DNA of 64,000 nucleotides from Callorhinus ursinus (GCF_003265705.1 NW_020312858.1:6398653-6462652); one strand, 5' to 3'. Positions 22,862 through 36,079 are shown, counted from the stretch's first letter. Numbers and translations are program-made. The notes: a model not told the origin generated them from the sequence alone.

Positions 22862-23203
22862 TCAGAAGACTTTTATTTTCTCTTTTAATGCTTGTATTTC
22901 CCACATTTTCTAAAATCAAACTGGAGAAATGTGACATGCTATATATGATAAATGTAATAGAACTACAGCAAGGGCCAACGTGTAAGCTTAAAAGGCACTG
23001 TGCTTGGCTGTGAACTTCCAGTTAACACAGAACTCTTGAGAAAGTCTAATAAGATTCATTCATTCATTCAACAATTACTTACGGAAGGCCTACTCTCCAT
23101 CAAGGACTATGGCAGGTGTTTGGAATCCTCCAGTGAACAAGTCAAAGATCTCGCCACCACCTAGCTTACACGCAAAGATTTGGAAGTTGGAAAACCATCT
23201 ACT

Positions 23204-23584
23204 CTTAGCTTGTTCGAGCTGCCATAACAAAATAATCCAGACTGGGGGGGCTTAGATAACTGAAATTTGTTTTCTCATGGCTCTGGAGGCCGGAAGTCCA
23301 AGATGAAGGTGTTTTCCTCTGAGGCCCTTCTTTTTGGTGTACAGGTGGCGCCCCTCTTGTTAGTTCTTCATTGATCATCTGTCTGTGCCCATGGCCCTGG
23401 TGTCTCCCCCTTTTCATGTAAGGATACCAGTTGTGACTAGAACCCCACACTAATGTCATCACTTAATATAATTACTTCTTTAAAGGTTATTCCCAATAAC
23501 CTTATACGGTTACGTTCTGGGATATTGGGGGTTGGCAATTCAACATATGAATTTGGGAGGGGGGGACATTATTCAGCCCATAAA
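23204..23584 (-). mobile_element. MLT1-type LTR (ERVL-MaLR), minus orientation
   Basis: Reads as the complement of an MLT1 LTR: gagctgccataacaaaataatcc, ctcatggctctggaggccggaagtcc, tcaacatatgaatttggg and acattattcagcccataaaa. No internal retroviral sequence adjoins it, so it is a solo LTR. Subfamily not resolved. Confidence 0.85.
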
Positions 23585-24989
23585 ACCACTCTATCCTTTA
23601 ACTGTCTTTAGTGATCCCTCCTAATCTGGTCTAGTGTCAGTTTGAATACCTCCAGGGATGAGGAACACACTTCCTCACCTTGTATCAGTGGGTAGAGTTT
23701 GTATCTCTTTCTGAGGAGGTCACTGGCCCCAGACCTCCCGACAAGAGGGCTGGAATACCCAGCCTCATAGCTGCTTGATTCTTGCAACTTCCTGGCTGGG
23801 GAGACCCTGCAGTTGAAGAGTGAGGTGTTCAGCTGTGACTTATCTCCCACATCCTGCAGCCATGAGGTGACACAAAGTCACAGACATTTTCAGCTGATCT
23901 CTCCACCCTCCTCCCTTCGCTTTACAGGGTGCCTCTGACAATTTTTTGTTTGTTTGTTTCTTTTTGCTTTTAAAAGGATTCCTTATCTTCATCTCTCTCT
24001 CTCTCTCTGTCTCTTTCTCTTTCTTCTTTTAACTGATCAAACTGAGAAGTCTCTGGACCTACACGAGCAGTTTTTCTGAATCTGACCCACTCAAAAGAAT
24101 CAGCTCGCTCCTTTCTCTGGCAGCCAGCTTTTTAATCCTGGGTCACATGTCACTTCTAATCTTGGGCATGATGTTCAAGTTCCCCTTGGACCTACATTTC
24201 ACCCCAGTAAATGCTCTTCTTCAGCAGCTGCAGAAACGTGTCGTGGAGAGTGATCCTTAGGCACCGCTTCTGCAGGAGGGAGCAGCTGAGGCCGCCGTGA
24301 ACCCCGGGAGTCAGGTGCTTCTGATGGGCTTTTGATCGAGGCAGACACTAAAGGGTTAAAGAGGGAAGACCCATGAGGCTGGGTACAGGAGGAAGGGGTG
24401 CCCTGGGGGTGGGTTTCTTCCTATTTTGAAATAAATGAGCAGTGTTTTCAGGGGAGAAAGGGCAGGAACGGACAAGGTGATGAAAAATGACTGGAGTAGA
24501 ATTCTCACTGGTTGTATCCGGTTTGGCCACCTGGTATGTGTGGGGCTCCTTAGAGAGGGGCCAGTTCCCCAAACGCCTCCGAGGTAACTGCTCGCCTAAG
24601 AAAGCTTCTCAAATATACTGAGAACATCAGAGTTCATTCTGGTGTGAACCACTCAGACTGTTAGGTGAATCAGAAGTTTCTTTTTATGTCAACATAAAAG
24701 TCACCTCATTAACATAAGACACCTTTATCGCTCTCATCACTTAGGAAATTCCAAGGGTCTTAGGAGCTCTGTGTCAGAAATGGGGGCGAAGACCAAATTT
24801 ATATCTTTTATTATAAATCACAATATCGCAGAGAACAACACAGACCATTACAGAAACACAAAGATAGATCTAAGATGGAAACTTCCAGAGAAGGGAGAAG
24901 CGTAGGAGAGGTAGACAAGACTTCCAGACAGGTCAGGCCCAAAGGAGGGAAGCAGAGGACTAAGGATTCTCAACATCTGTAGCAGCTTT
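23585..24989. other. No gene seen; CT microsatellite at 23990-24028
   Basis: Unique-looking sequence with a (TC)n tract. The 80-codon frame at 23850-23608 and the 74-codon frame at 24572-24348 (both minus) have no recognisable content. Confidence 0.4.
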
Positions 24990-25008
24990 AGTAATGGGGT
25001 CATGATGC

Positions 25009-25374
25009 ATGGATAGAACTAGAGGGTATTACGCTAAGTGAAATAAGTCAATCAGAGAAAGACAAGTATCATATGATCTCACTGATATGAAGAATTTGAA
25101 AAACAAGACAGAGGATCATAGGGGAAGGGAGGGGAAAATGAAACAAGACAAAACCAGAGAGGGAGACAAACCATAAGAGTCTCTTAATCTCAGGAAACAA
25201 ACTGAGGGTTGCTGGAGTGGTGGGGGGTGGGAGGGAGGGGGTGGCTGGGTGATGGACGTTGGCGAGGGTAAGTACTATGGTGAGTGCTGTGAATTGTGTA
25301 AGACTGATGAATCACAGACCTGTACCTCTGAAACAAATAATACATTATATGTTAGTAAAAAAAATAAAAAAAAA
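25009..25374 (+). mobile_element. 5'-truncated young L1 3' end, plus orientation
   Basis: Starts inside ORF2 at atggatagaactagag, runs through the natural ORF2 stop near 25092, the G-rich 3'UTR patch (25213-25243) and an A-rich tail. Perfect 19-bp duplications agtaatggggtcatgatgc at 24990-25008 and 25375-25393. Also useful as a check on the ORF2 end of the full-length copy. Confidence 0.96.
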
Positions 25375-25750
25375 AGTAATGGGGTCATGATGCCCTTTCC
25401 TGCAGCTTCCTTCAATACAACCTGACGGCTTCACCACAGAACTCTGTTCCATGGAGGTGATTTTGCCAGGGGCCTTATGGAGTGAACTTCTTAAAACCTA
25501 CTTCCCTAGAACTTACCTCTATTTATTTGCATACCTCCTGCAGGTCTGTCTCAAGCCTTGATCCCACTTGACCTGAGACTTTCAGAGGGAGCTAATTATC
25601 CTAAGAAGTGATTTTGTTCTAAAGTTTACAGATTTCTTCTGAAAAGCTAGATGGAACTGACTCATAGAATCAGCCCGGCTTTCTCAAGTACAACAATTCC
25701 AGAATGTACTAACCCTGAGATGCAACACCGGGTTCATTTTGAGTCATTGG

Positions 25751-25971
25751 TAGGGTTGCCAGATAAAACACAGAACACCCAACTAAAGTTAAATTCCAAG
25801 TAAACAACATTTTTTTTAGTATAAGTGTGTCCCAAATATTGCATGGGACATAAGTATGTCCCCAATATTGGATGCAATATGAATTTATACCAAAAAGTGA
25901 TTCGTTGTTTATCTGAAATTCAAATGTAACTGCACATCCTGTACTTTTATTTGCTAAATCTGGCAACCCTA
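25751..25971. mobile_element. Palindromic hAT-type MITE (MER53-like)
   Basis: 221 bp with perfect 13-bp terminal inverted repeats, tagggttgccaga and tctggcaacccta, and 8-bp duplications gtcattgg at 25743-25750 and 25972-25979. An 8-bp duplication is the hAT hallmark. The inner sequence is also partly palindromic (cccaaatattgcatgggacata near the centre; cgttgtttatctgaaattcaaatg on the right mirrors the left arm). No transposase is encoded. The MER53 name is from memory and uncertain. Confidence 0.85.
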
Positions 25972-25979
25972 GTCATTGG

Positions 25980-27882
25980 AGAAAGAGGTTTTCTGGCCAA
26001 GTGAATTTTACCCATGATGGAAGCCAAACCCATAAAATACCAATACTTTAAAAAGTAACCATGAAAGAAATGTTAATTGTATCAGATATCTCCCCATCTT
26101 TTGAGTTGGAATATATGGATGTATCCCAAAACCTTCTTGATAACTTGAAGTCATTGGTATGAATATTAATAATTAATTATTATCAAAACTACTAAGGATA
26201 TTCAGGGTTGCTTGTCTCTATACGGAATGGCACCAGAAATCTGTAATTTTAGAATTTTAAATCTGTGGGTTTTTTTGATTTTTTCCTAAGTATCAGGCTA
26301 TCAATTAAACCCCCTGTAGCAATTAATATTTATTTTCCCAGAGTCTAAGAACACCAAACTTTTCTTCTGCCTAACCTGATGTCAGTAAAAAAAAGAGACA
26401 CTAAATCTTGCTGGTAATATGTATACACAAAGATTATAGGCTATCATGGAAAAAGACATTGAGTTTGTGATAATTATTTTAACATTTCAGAGATTTTTAA
26501 AAGCCAATTTCCAGTCTTTTAATTTTATTTTCTCAAACATTCATTCACTCACTCATTGAAATAATAAATGTAATTATGTAATAGAGGTTTATGCAGAGCC
26601 CATGGCTTCAGCATTTTATAAAATAATATTTATAATTAATTTTTAGTAAACCGTATCTTTAAAGGGCTGGAGGGTAATTAAAAATTGAATGTTGCCATCT
26701 GAATATAATATATCTTCCAAATAGTGTATTCATTCAATTTACATAATTGCATGAATTCTGTGAGCAGATTCCCACCTGGTCTCATGTCACTGTGCTAAAC
26801 AGTGTCATTTAAATGTGGAAAGCACAGCTTCCTCCTCCCTAGACCTTTCTTCATGTGGTATCGGGATCCATATTATGTAATAACCTCTCTTGCACCTTTA
26901 GTGTAGATCTGAAACTTTCAGACAAATTGTGAAGGGAAAAGAAATCTTTTAACTGCATATTTCAAGGGGGACACTCAGCTTTTAGCAGAATGTTGACTCT
27001 CATCCTTAGCCATTCACTGTTTCTTCCTCTGGGAATCCTTGTGTAAAGATTCTAAGTTCTCATGACAATTGTCAAGGAACAAAGAAGTCATAGGTAGCAG
27101 ATATTCATAGAAGTTGGGGTTAGCTTTCCTGCATCAAAATTCTTGAAAATGTGTCCACCAGATTACCCAAAGGATGTAACCTGCCTTAAACATCTGCCAA
27201 CGTCCATCACCTGCAAAGAGGATGCTTTCTGTGAAAAAAAAATGTCCCCCCCATTTCCGTGGTAACTCTGATCTGCCCATATATTAGGTGAGACCCATAA
27301 TCACACCATGGGTTTGTCCAAAATGTGTGCCTCATCCACCTGACCCATCGCCTTCTCTTGACCTGGGTCACTGTCTTGGGCCAGTCATGTGTACTTGCCA
27401 TGCCTTTTTTGAGCAATGCTCTACTAGCAGAGTGGTTTTAAACTGCAGAGTGCATCCAAATCACCTGGACAGCTGTTGAAAATGCAGGTTCCTGGACCTC
27501 ACACTATACCATGAAGCCAGATGCCCTAAGATGTTGAACCATACTCAAAGAAACACGCTTCTGCACCTAAGTTCCATGGGGATGGGAACTGTGTTGGTCT
27601 TGCTCACCGCTTATTCCCTGCACTGGCCTAATGCCTGGCTCATGATAGGTCCTCAATAAATGTCTGGTCAATGAAGAAATTAAGAAAGGTTGAGGAGTGA
27701 TGGGTAGCACAGTGGCTTCAGTGGCTAAGGAGACTTCTTAGATGGAGGAATTCCTATTACCGTGAGGGATGAGTTGTAAACAGTTTCTTTGAAGTTGTGT
27801 GTGTGTGTGTTTTGAATTATCAATAAAAATCATTGCTTTTCTTTAAAGTATGAAAAGTACTACACTGGGATGTATAGTTCCA
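25980..27882. other. No gene seen; MER5-type and L2-type relics
   Basis: AT-rich to about 26760, then mixed. About 27432-27545 is MER5A-like (tgcatccaaatcacctggacagctgttgaaaatgcaggttcctgg). About 27590-27685 is an L2 3' end (ggcctaatgcctggctcatgataggtcctcaataaatgt). A short (GT)n lies at 27796-27811. Confidence 0.55.
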
Positions 27883-27897
27883 TTATAATATATTCTT

Positions 27898-28099
27898 TTT
27901 TAAAAGTATTTTATCTATTTATTTGAGACAGAGAGAGAGAGAGAGAGATAGCACAAGTGGGGAGGAGGGTTAGCAGGAGAGGGAGAAGCAGACTCCCCAC
28001 TGAGCAGGGAACCTGACGTGGGGCTTGATCCCAGGACCCCAAGATCACAACCTGAGTTGAAGGCAGACACTTAACAAGCTGAGCCATGAGGTGCCCCCT
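27898..28099 (-). mobile_element. Carnivore SINE, minus orientation
   Basis: tttttaaaagtattttatctatttatttgagacag, body, gagccatgaggtgccccc. Perfect 15-bp duplications ttataatatattctt at 27883-27897 and 28100-28114. Diverged in the tRNA-like end. Confidence 0.93.
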
Positions 28100-28187
28100 T
28101 TATAATATATTCTTATCCTTCCTCCCTCTCCCCTCTTTCCCTTCCTTCCTTCCATCCATCTATCTTTATGTATAAAGGGAAGTCTAG

Positions 28188-28410
28188 AGGGTGCCTGGGC
28201 GGCTCAGTCAGTTAAGCATCCAACTCTTGGTTTCAGCTCAGGTCGTGATCTCAGGATCATGAGATTGAGCCCTGCGTTGGGCTCCATGCTTAGTGTGGAG
28301 TTTGCTTGAGATTCTTCCCCCACATCCCCACCTGCTCCTCCCCCTGCTCATGCTCTCTCTCTTTCTCTCAAATAGATAAATAAAATCTTTAAAAAGAGAG
28401 AGAGAGAGAG
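28188..28410 (+). mobile_element. Carnivore SINE, plus orientation
   Basis: ggtgcctgggcggctcagtcagttaagc head, body, CT-rich part, aaatagataaataaaatcttt tail followed by (AG)n. Flanks aagtctag/aggtctag (28180-28187, 28411-28418). It lies head-to-head with the SINE at 27898-28099, about 90 bp away, with a CT/TTCC tract between. Confidence 0.92.
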
Positions 28411-28419
28411 AGGTCTAGG

Positions 28420-31400
28420 AAAATGTTCATTTAGTGTTCAATTTTTAAGTGGTGAGATTTTAGGTAACTTAAAATTTCTTTTTGTATTACATGAAATTCT
28501 GTGGTTTTTGTAATAATTTATCAAGACAAAATAAAGTAAAAAATCATTTAGACTTTAAAAAATACATGCTCTTTGACAGATTGTTTGGAAAAGAAATTAG
28601 GGTCCATTAGCACATCTGGTCTCAAAACCTGCCAAAGATGGGAGAGAAGACAGTAGGCATCAGCTCTGGTTGCCAAAGTCTGCTTCTTCTTTTAGAATTC
28701 TCCCGTGCAGGCCCCTGACCTATATCTCAGACCACACCTCCATTGTTCTTCAAAGTTCCCTTCTCTGAACCCAACATCCCAGACCCACTTGGAAACTCTC
28801 TATACCTTGAACTCATGGGCTGGATACTTTAGGCCACAATAGTGTGGGCAGTTTGCCTGGGATTCGGGGCAGGAGTGAAAGCCACTGCACTGAAGGGTAT
28901 GCCCCGAGCTCACTTGAAGGTCTTTGGGTCTCTGGCATTGGGGTCTGTCTATGCAATGAAAGGAAAAGAGGAAGAAAGAGGTCATGTTTTTAAATAGCTC
29001 AAATCATCCTTGTGGGAGCTTTTCTGGGGATTTGTCCCTTTGTGCAGGGAATAGAGGCCAAATGCATATACTCTTTAGGGAAGAGCTGACCCCAGTTGGA
29101 TATCTCAGCTTGTGTCCCATCTGACCCCAGACCAACTTTTCATTTTACTCTTTTCAACCCTGTTGCATAAAATCTCAAGCTCTGCCTTTAATTTTCGTGA
29201 CTGGTTTCCAAATATACTTTTCTTGAAAAAAAGTTCCGCTTAGTGCTCCCATTGAGTGATCACCCACCTGATATTGCCAGAGCTAGATCCCCACTCCTTT
29301 CGCATGAAATGTCTCTCCCTTCTCCTACTCTGGCACACTCAGTACTATGAATTAACCAGACCCACTTCTCTACTCTTCTGGGCATACAGGAGAACTACAT
29401 TTCCCAGCTTCCTTTGCAGTTAAGTGGAGCCATGACTTTCTGGCTAGCGTAATGTGGATAACAGTGATGTAAGGCAATTTTTGACTAGGCCTGAAAGCCT
29501 CTTGAGAGGTCTATGTCTTCACTGTACAGAGCTTGAGAGGCTCTGTGTCTTCATTGTGCAGAGGGAGAGGATCCAGTGAAAATGCAGAAGAAGGGTTCTG
29601 AGGTCCTAGGGAACCGCAGAACCCATTAAATCATGTAGCCTGGGAACCTAGGTCACTCTGTGAAGAAGTAAACTATGCAGGGAATAAACTTTTATTGTGT
29701 TTTCTGTTTATGTTTAGAGGATTTTTGTTCTTGTAGAAAAATATAGCCAACTCTAACCAAAACCCCTACTTATGCTTCAAACCCACTTAAAACATTCCCA
29801 TCTCTGTCTAGATCGCCTGAGTATCACAGATGGAGTTAGTCTAGATTGATGTCTTCCTCTGAAATGTTCTTATCATAGTGATTATAAAACATTTTCTCAC
29901 ATCCCTTCCTTTCCCACTAGACTGGAAGCATTTCAAGATCAGAGCTTTGTCTTATTCATCTTTGTAAACTTATCGCTGACCACTGTATCTGGAATATTCT
30001 AGGATCTCCTGGGAGATGGTGGAACCTGCATTGTACTAAGGTCTGTTTGACCAAATTTTGTGTTCTTGTATATTGTCCTTCTCAGACAGAGCTAGAGGGG
30101 AAAGAACCCAATGTTTATGGGAGCTGAAGTGCAGTTCCAAGTCTCAGTAGTCCTCTTCTGGGTAGTAAGCAGGTCTGAGGTCCTCAGGGAAATACTTGTA
30201 TTTTCTTCCTCCTGCAACCACCCATGAACATGGCTACAGACAGCTGCCCAAAGATGGCCAAGGAGAGGGACCGCCATTAGAAGGCATGTCTCAGCTTTCC
30301 AGAGAAGATGGTAAGAACCCTCTGAAAAAGATGAGGATGTCCCCAGATACCTATTTGGTGAAGTGATAGTGATCCCCATTTCTGCCCCAAGACAGATACC
30401 AAGAAGTCAGGGCAGAGAGTCCCCTTCCAGATATTGTCTGTTCAAGAATGAAGTGCCTTTTTAAGCAGACTAGAGGAGAAGAAACTTGCCCAGCCGAAGA
30501 GCTAAGAGAGGGCACATGGCAGCGGCCCAGGAGGACCCTTTTCATGTTGTTCTATCTTCACTCTTCTGGGAAATGCATTGCATGACTTTCTTGGGGTGGA
30601 GGGCTCCAAAGTACAAATGTGCACCCACAGCAGTTTCCAAGATGTGCTTTTCTCCCTTTTTACTGTAACTCAAGAAAGTCAATGCATTTAGAAACTAGAG
30701 TGGTTTTCTTCAGACGTTCAAGTTACATTTTTACTTCCTCAGTTCAGCTCTCAAACTCCTAATCCTAGTTGACCAAGAACTTGTGAAAAAAAAAATGGAG
30801 AAGGAATATCCTGAATCATTTACCTAGAACTTGGACTGGGTGTAAACAGGTCAAAGGTCAATGTAACTTCTAATCAGAAAGATGTGGGAATACCAGAATG
30901 CTGTCCTACATGGCCGTGAAGTTCACAGATGCCAAGACTGGCTTGATGGTGTATGCAGACCGGGGTCGCCCATGAAAATTTGCAGTAAATACTGCAAGGT
31001 CAGTCTCCAGATGACACTATGTAAACTCATGCAATGTCTTATTTTCTGTTTTAGGAAAAGGGTAGACAGTTTGTGTGTTAGTTGCTATTCATTCATTTCA
31101 CAGCTGTTTACTAAGTGCTCACCATAAGCTGGCCACAAAGATTTGGGTCCTACTCATAAGGAGCTCAAATTATCCAATTCAATCCAGTTTTCTCTAGAAA
31201 GTTATTCGCTGAGTCTACTTCATGTTTTAAATGGACTTTTGATACACAGAGGTTATCAATGTAAGTCGCTGGAACTTGGACCAAATATTTTTACCCTGGA
31301 AGTGGCCAGAAAGCATGGCTTGAAGGTAGAAGAGGGAAGGAAGGGTGTTCTTGCCAAGAAAGGGTGTTTGCTAGCAGGTTTAGGTGAGGGCTGGGAATCC

Positions 31401-33215
31401 CAGGACATTAGGAAGTAAGTACATTTTGAGCAATCCCCCAGCTACTGTGTTTTCTGAGGAGGGTTCTGAAGAACATGAGCTAGCAATATGCTTTGAGTAA
31501 AAGTGTTCTGTGGTCAGACATGTTTGGAAAATTTTGTGTATCATGTCAAGATGTTTGTAAACATCCTCATGTGACAAAATAAGGACTCTAGGAAGTTTTA
31601 CAGGAAAGAGAACAAATCATGTTTTTCCCACCCCCAACCCCAGGCATCCCAGACTTATTTTACAATATGTTATTTTGTCACTTAATACCAATCCACATTT
31701 CACGAATATGGCATTTTTCTCATCTTCTCATCATATATTATAAAACACTAAAGCAGTTTAACCCACAACATCATTCTACCCAAAGAGAGTTTTTAGTAGT
31801 CAAATACACATTTCACAATTATTTTTATTAATGTACATAGTTGCTTAGGGCCATAAATCATTCCTGTGGATATATTATGATTATCATAAGATAATATGTT
31901 AGGTTGTGTTACATTACAAAGTATATCATATGTACCATATCGAGCCATATGATCACATGTGTAATGGGTTTAAAGTATTTGTTATTTTAACAGCTCACAC
32001 CAGCACGGTGCTTAGAAAGGGAGGGGATCTGGAAAAGACTTTTGTTGAGAAGATGAGACCCAAATATATATATCATCAGGCACAACAGTCATCAAAGAAA
32101 GGAAGAGATCAATAATTTGGTTTGGGAAGAGAGAAGAAGGAAAGAAATCTGTCAAGATAAGAAATACGCCAAGCAATAAGGCATAAGGTAAGAGCCTGAT
32201 GTTTAGGTTTTAGAATTTTAGTAATTTTTAGGAACTTGACCAATTCAAAATCAACTTCAAGCTGTTTGTGTTGCTATCATGTAAATCTCTCCATCTTCCC
32301 CAAATTACCAGCAAGGATTTCTATACACTCACACACTTTGCACTGTTTAATTAGATGGAAATTTAAAATAGTCGTGTGGGTCGATGCAGAACGAGCGGGG
32401 TACAGCCCTAAGGGGATGGGGGTACCCCAAACTGAAGCATTCAGTGAGAATGGGAACCCAGAGGTCTCTAGGGAAGCTGTGGGGTTTTCACAGAGCTCTG
32501 GGTGTACAATGGGGGTTTGATCATTTTTATCTATCTCTTATGGAGCTGGAAATCCACATCTGGTGTGTGTGTGTGTGTATAAAGTGATGGGTAGAGAGAG
32601 AGAGAGAGATACAGGGGAATAGAGATAAAGATATGGAGATGGAGGTCTGTATGTCACCTTCAGAATCTTAATTTTCTATTATAAATGTTTCATAGCTTGG
32701 AAAATTTATAAAAAGTGGTTTTGTCAGATACCCATGCACAGGCCAGCAGTAGATGAGAAGGCAGTAGGCTTTGGGAACCAATCTGTAGAAGCCCCAGCAG
32801 CTGGCTGCAAGTCTGTGGCCAGAGTGAAAGGGGAAGGAGAACCAGGCTGTCTTTTCTAGTTTTGGAATTCCCTCAAGGCTCAGGTATAACAGCAAAGTCC
32901 TATTCTGGGAACAGAAAGGCAAATAAATGTTCACAGACAGGTTTAGGGGGAAGCGACTAAAGAATACAGAGATAGAAGGAGGCAAGGGGCTGGGGTTTAG
33001 TGTGAAGGGATTGCAAAGAGTTAAGCAATGATCTTAGGTTGCATAAAACAAGGTCTGCTGTCTAGAATGGAGGAGGTGACAGTCCCTTTTTGCTCTGGGC
33101 TGGCCAGTCTACCTCCTTTCTGGATTTGTGCTTCTTTTTGGGGCTTGGCCACCAGTAGTTTCCAGTGACCTTAGTGAAGTGAAAATCTGATCATGTCAGT
33201 CCCTCCTTTAAAACC
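28420..33215. other. No gene seen; scattered old repeats
   Basis: About 29290-29750 is a decayed interspersed repeat (agaactacatttcccagcttcctttgcag ... aataaacttttattgtgtt) of unresolved family. About 29870-30005 is L2-like. About 31085-31170 is a common 'attcattcatttca...tttactaagtgctcacc' relic. (GT)n at 32561-32578 and (AG)n at 32594-32610. Open frames (for example 30379-30092 minus, 31143-31418 plus, 32236-32520 plus) are short and unrecognised. Confidence 0.5.
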
Positions 33216-33225
33216 ATTTAATATG

Positions 33226-33822
33226 TACCCCTATGTTTATTGCAGCAATATTTACAATAGCCAAGATATGGAAGAGACCTAAGTGTCCATCAATAGAAAA
33301 ATGGATAAAGAAGATGTGGTACACACACACACACAAGAAAATTACAGTCATAAAAAGGATGAATCTTGCCATTTGTGACAACATGGGTGGACAGAGAGAG
33401 TATTACGCTAAGTAAAGTAAGTCAGACTGAGAAAGACAAATACCATAGGATTTCACTCATATGTGGAATCTAAAAAACAAAGCAAATGAATAGACAAACA
33501 AAAAGCAGTATCAGACCTATAAATACAGAGAATGAACTTAGGATTGCCAGAGGGGAAAGAGGCAGAGGGATGGGCAAAATGAGGGCAGAGGAGTGGGAAA
33601 TACAGGCTTCCAGTTATGGAATGAACGAGTCATGGGAATAAAAGGCACAGCGTAGGGAATATAGCCGGTGGTATTGTACTAACGCTGTATGGGGACAGAC
33701 GGTGGCTACCCTCGTGGTGAGCAGAGCATATTACACAGAGTTGCTGAATCACAACATTTACGCCTGAAACTAATGTAACACTGTGTGTCAACTATACTTA
33801 CATTTAAAAAAATTTTAAAAAC
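33226..33822 (+). mobile_element. Older L1 3' end, plus orientation
   Basis: ORF2 C-terminus translates as FIAAIFTIAKIWKRPKCPS and WIKKMWYTH, followed by the 3'UTR and a ttaaaaaaattttaaaaa tail. A CA microsatellite (33321-33334) lies in the ORF. Flanks aaaaccatttaat / aaaaccccatttgat are an imperfect possible duplication. Confidence 0.88.
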
Positions 33823-33831
33823 CCCATTTGA

Positions 33832-34055
33832 TGGCTTCCCATTGCACTGAGAAGAAAATATGCCCTCTCCCCCCTAGCTTATAAGACCCCTCATGATCTT
33901 TCCTTCTGCAGTTCATTTCCACGTAACGGTTTGCCTAAAATGTTCTCCCTCTCTCACTTCCTCTCATGGCCCAGTCGACTTCTGTTCATCTGTTATATCT
34001 TAGATCGGATGCCACTTTTTCAGGTAAGCTTTCCTTGACCTCCAAGATCAAGTGA
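33832..34055 (+). mobile_element. L2 LINE 3' fragment
   Basis: tggcttcccattgcactgagaa, cttataagacccctcatgatct and caggtaagctttccttgacctcc follow the order of L2 3' sequence. Ancient and diverged. Confidence 0.65.
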
Positions 34056-36034
34056 TGCAATCCATTCTCATTCCACCTGCCTGTTCCCTTCCTGGTATTT
34101 AATTCCCAGCAGAGGACCCCCCCTCTCTGCACTGGTGCGTGGTCTGAAGAATCCTGGTGGGAAGTCCTTCAGCCTAAAGAAAGGCAGGGGGATTTCAGCA
34201 ACATCCACCCAGATGGCCTTTCTCCCTATCTTGGGAGGGCAGCAGGTTGGAATGAAACCAAGGAGGATATTATCAGCCTCTGAAGTTGAGTGGAGTGTTA
34301 TCTGATCCTCAAAACCAGTGGTCTTTAACCTGAAGTATATATACCTCTGAAGGTTTATAAAATAAATATTTTCCCAAAAGATACATAAACAAATTTGTTT
34401 TTGGATCATCAACTGCCATATGAATTCTTCTAATATTTGTCTAACTGAGAAGGCTCCTTGAATTTCTCCTTTTTATGTCATAATCTCCTGTTTCTCATGA
34501 AAAATGAAAAAAGTACCTTTTATCCATTGAGATTCTTATTATGGTGCATTGCACTCACATGAAAAACTTCCAGGGCACTAAATAAAGGGATAAATCAAAA
34601 CGTTAAAAATATTTTATTATGCTAGATGATTGTGTGATAACTCAGTTCTAATAATAACTTGAGTAGCAATGGTTAAAAAAAAAAAAGCTTCCGTTTCTAT
34701 ATACTTGTTTCTGTGGACAAATTTTCTAAGCATTTAATGTCTATAAAGACAGATAAACAAACAAACAAAAGGAATAGAATCAATACTGAATCCTCTTTCT
34801 TTCATGTAATTAGTCATAATCATCCCCAGAAACATAAACAGCTTCATGGATCCATCTCATTAAAAGATGCATTTCCAATACGATTGTATTATTTCTGCTT
34901 AATAAATATTTATCAAAATTTGTAATGTATCCATCTTGTTATAATGCATGGCTTGGTAATAATAAAAATGGTATCTCCATATAGAAGACATACTTTTCAG
35001 TACTTAGAACTGTATAGCCCTAGGAATTACAAACAAAATTTAAAAGTCAATTTATGTACATATTTTTGTAGCGGATAAATATGATCAATAAGGGATTTTC
35101 AAGCATCAGAGTATATTACAGGAGCTTAAAGTTCTGTGGGGGAAGTGAAATGAAACTATTAGTTCTTGGAGAAAAAGAAAAATGTAAACTGTTACACAAG
35201 AGCTTGTTCATCTTTTTAAATAGATGAAGGTAGTTATGAAATTGCTATGATTTTTTTTTAGAGTCTATGGGCTACTTTTTACAGTTTTGTCTTAAAAAGG
35301 TCAATATTCACAATATACCAGAAAAGGTTCCCTTTGCAAGGAAGGACCAGACTTCGCAAAGTCTTTTGGTGAGTGAGCAAGCAGCAAGCTTGAAGATCAC
35401 TGCTCTAAGGCGCTGTTCCTGGCCGCTGTAAGGGCAGCCCGGCTCTGCCCGTTGACATGATCTCCACTGATCATTTGCACACTGTGGAGTATCTTCCTTT
35501 AGGCTTGAGTCCGAGGTTCCTCCTTATGGAACATTTCCCTGCCCACCCCCCACCCGCGCCGGCCAGACCTGGTGAGGTTCTCCCAATAAACACTCTCAGT
35601 GACCCCAGGCTGCTTTCCCAGATTATTTCTTATGATTCATAATTATACATTAGAAAAGACCAGACCGAAATTCAGAGGTACCACCTTACTGTAAGCTCTG
35701 TGAGGACAGGGCCTTGCCTGCTTATGCTCATCTTCTTTTCTCTACATAGGTCTAGCCCGGGGCTTGGAGCTTCATAGAAGCTTGGGGATTATTTGTTGAA
35801 TGAATGGGTGAGCTAAACAAAGGGAAAGCCTTTAAAAAGCGAGTCCTCCAGGAATAGCAAAACTTCCGGGTTATTTGTATGTACATATGCCTCACTTACT
35901 GTTTGTTACCTTATTTGCAAGATTAACTGTGCACTTCTGTGCCTGTGTGTTTGGCGATGTAACTTGCACATGGAGGGGCAGGAAAGAGTTAAAAATTTTA
36001 CTCAGTGGGACTGGGAGTGATCATGGCTCCTGGT
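34056..36034. other. No gene seen; L2 end at about 35690-35812
   Basis: AT-rich 34300-35300 with nothing recognised. About 35690-35812 (ctctgtgaggacagggccttgcctg ... ttatttgttgaatgaatgggtg) is an L2 3' end. Confidence 0.5.
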
Positions 36035-36045
36035 GGCAGGCAGAC

Positions 36046-36079
36046 ATTTTTTTTTTAAAAGATTTTATTTATTTATTTG

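Noticed and set aside
23204..23584. MLT1 LTRs as parts of full endogenous retroviruses
   Set aside because: No gag, pol or env-like sequence adjoins any of the three LTRs (23204, 40859, 60044); they are solo LTRs.
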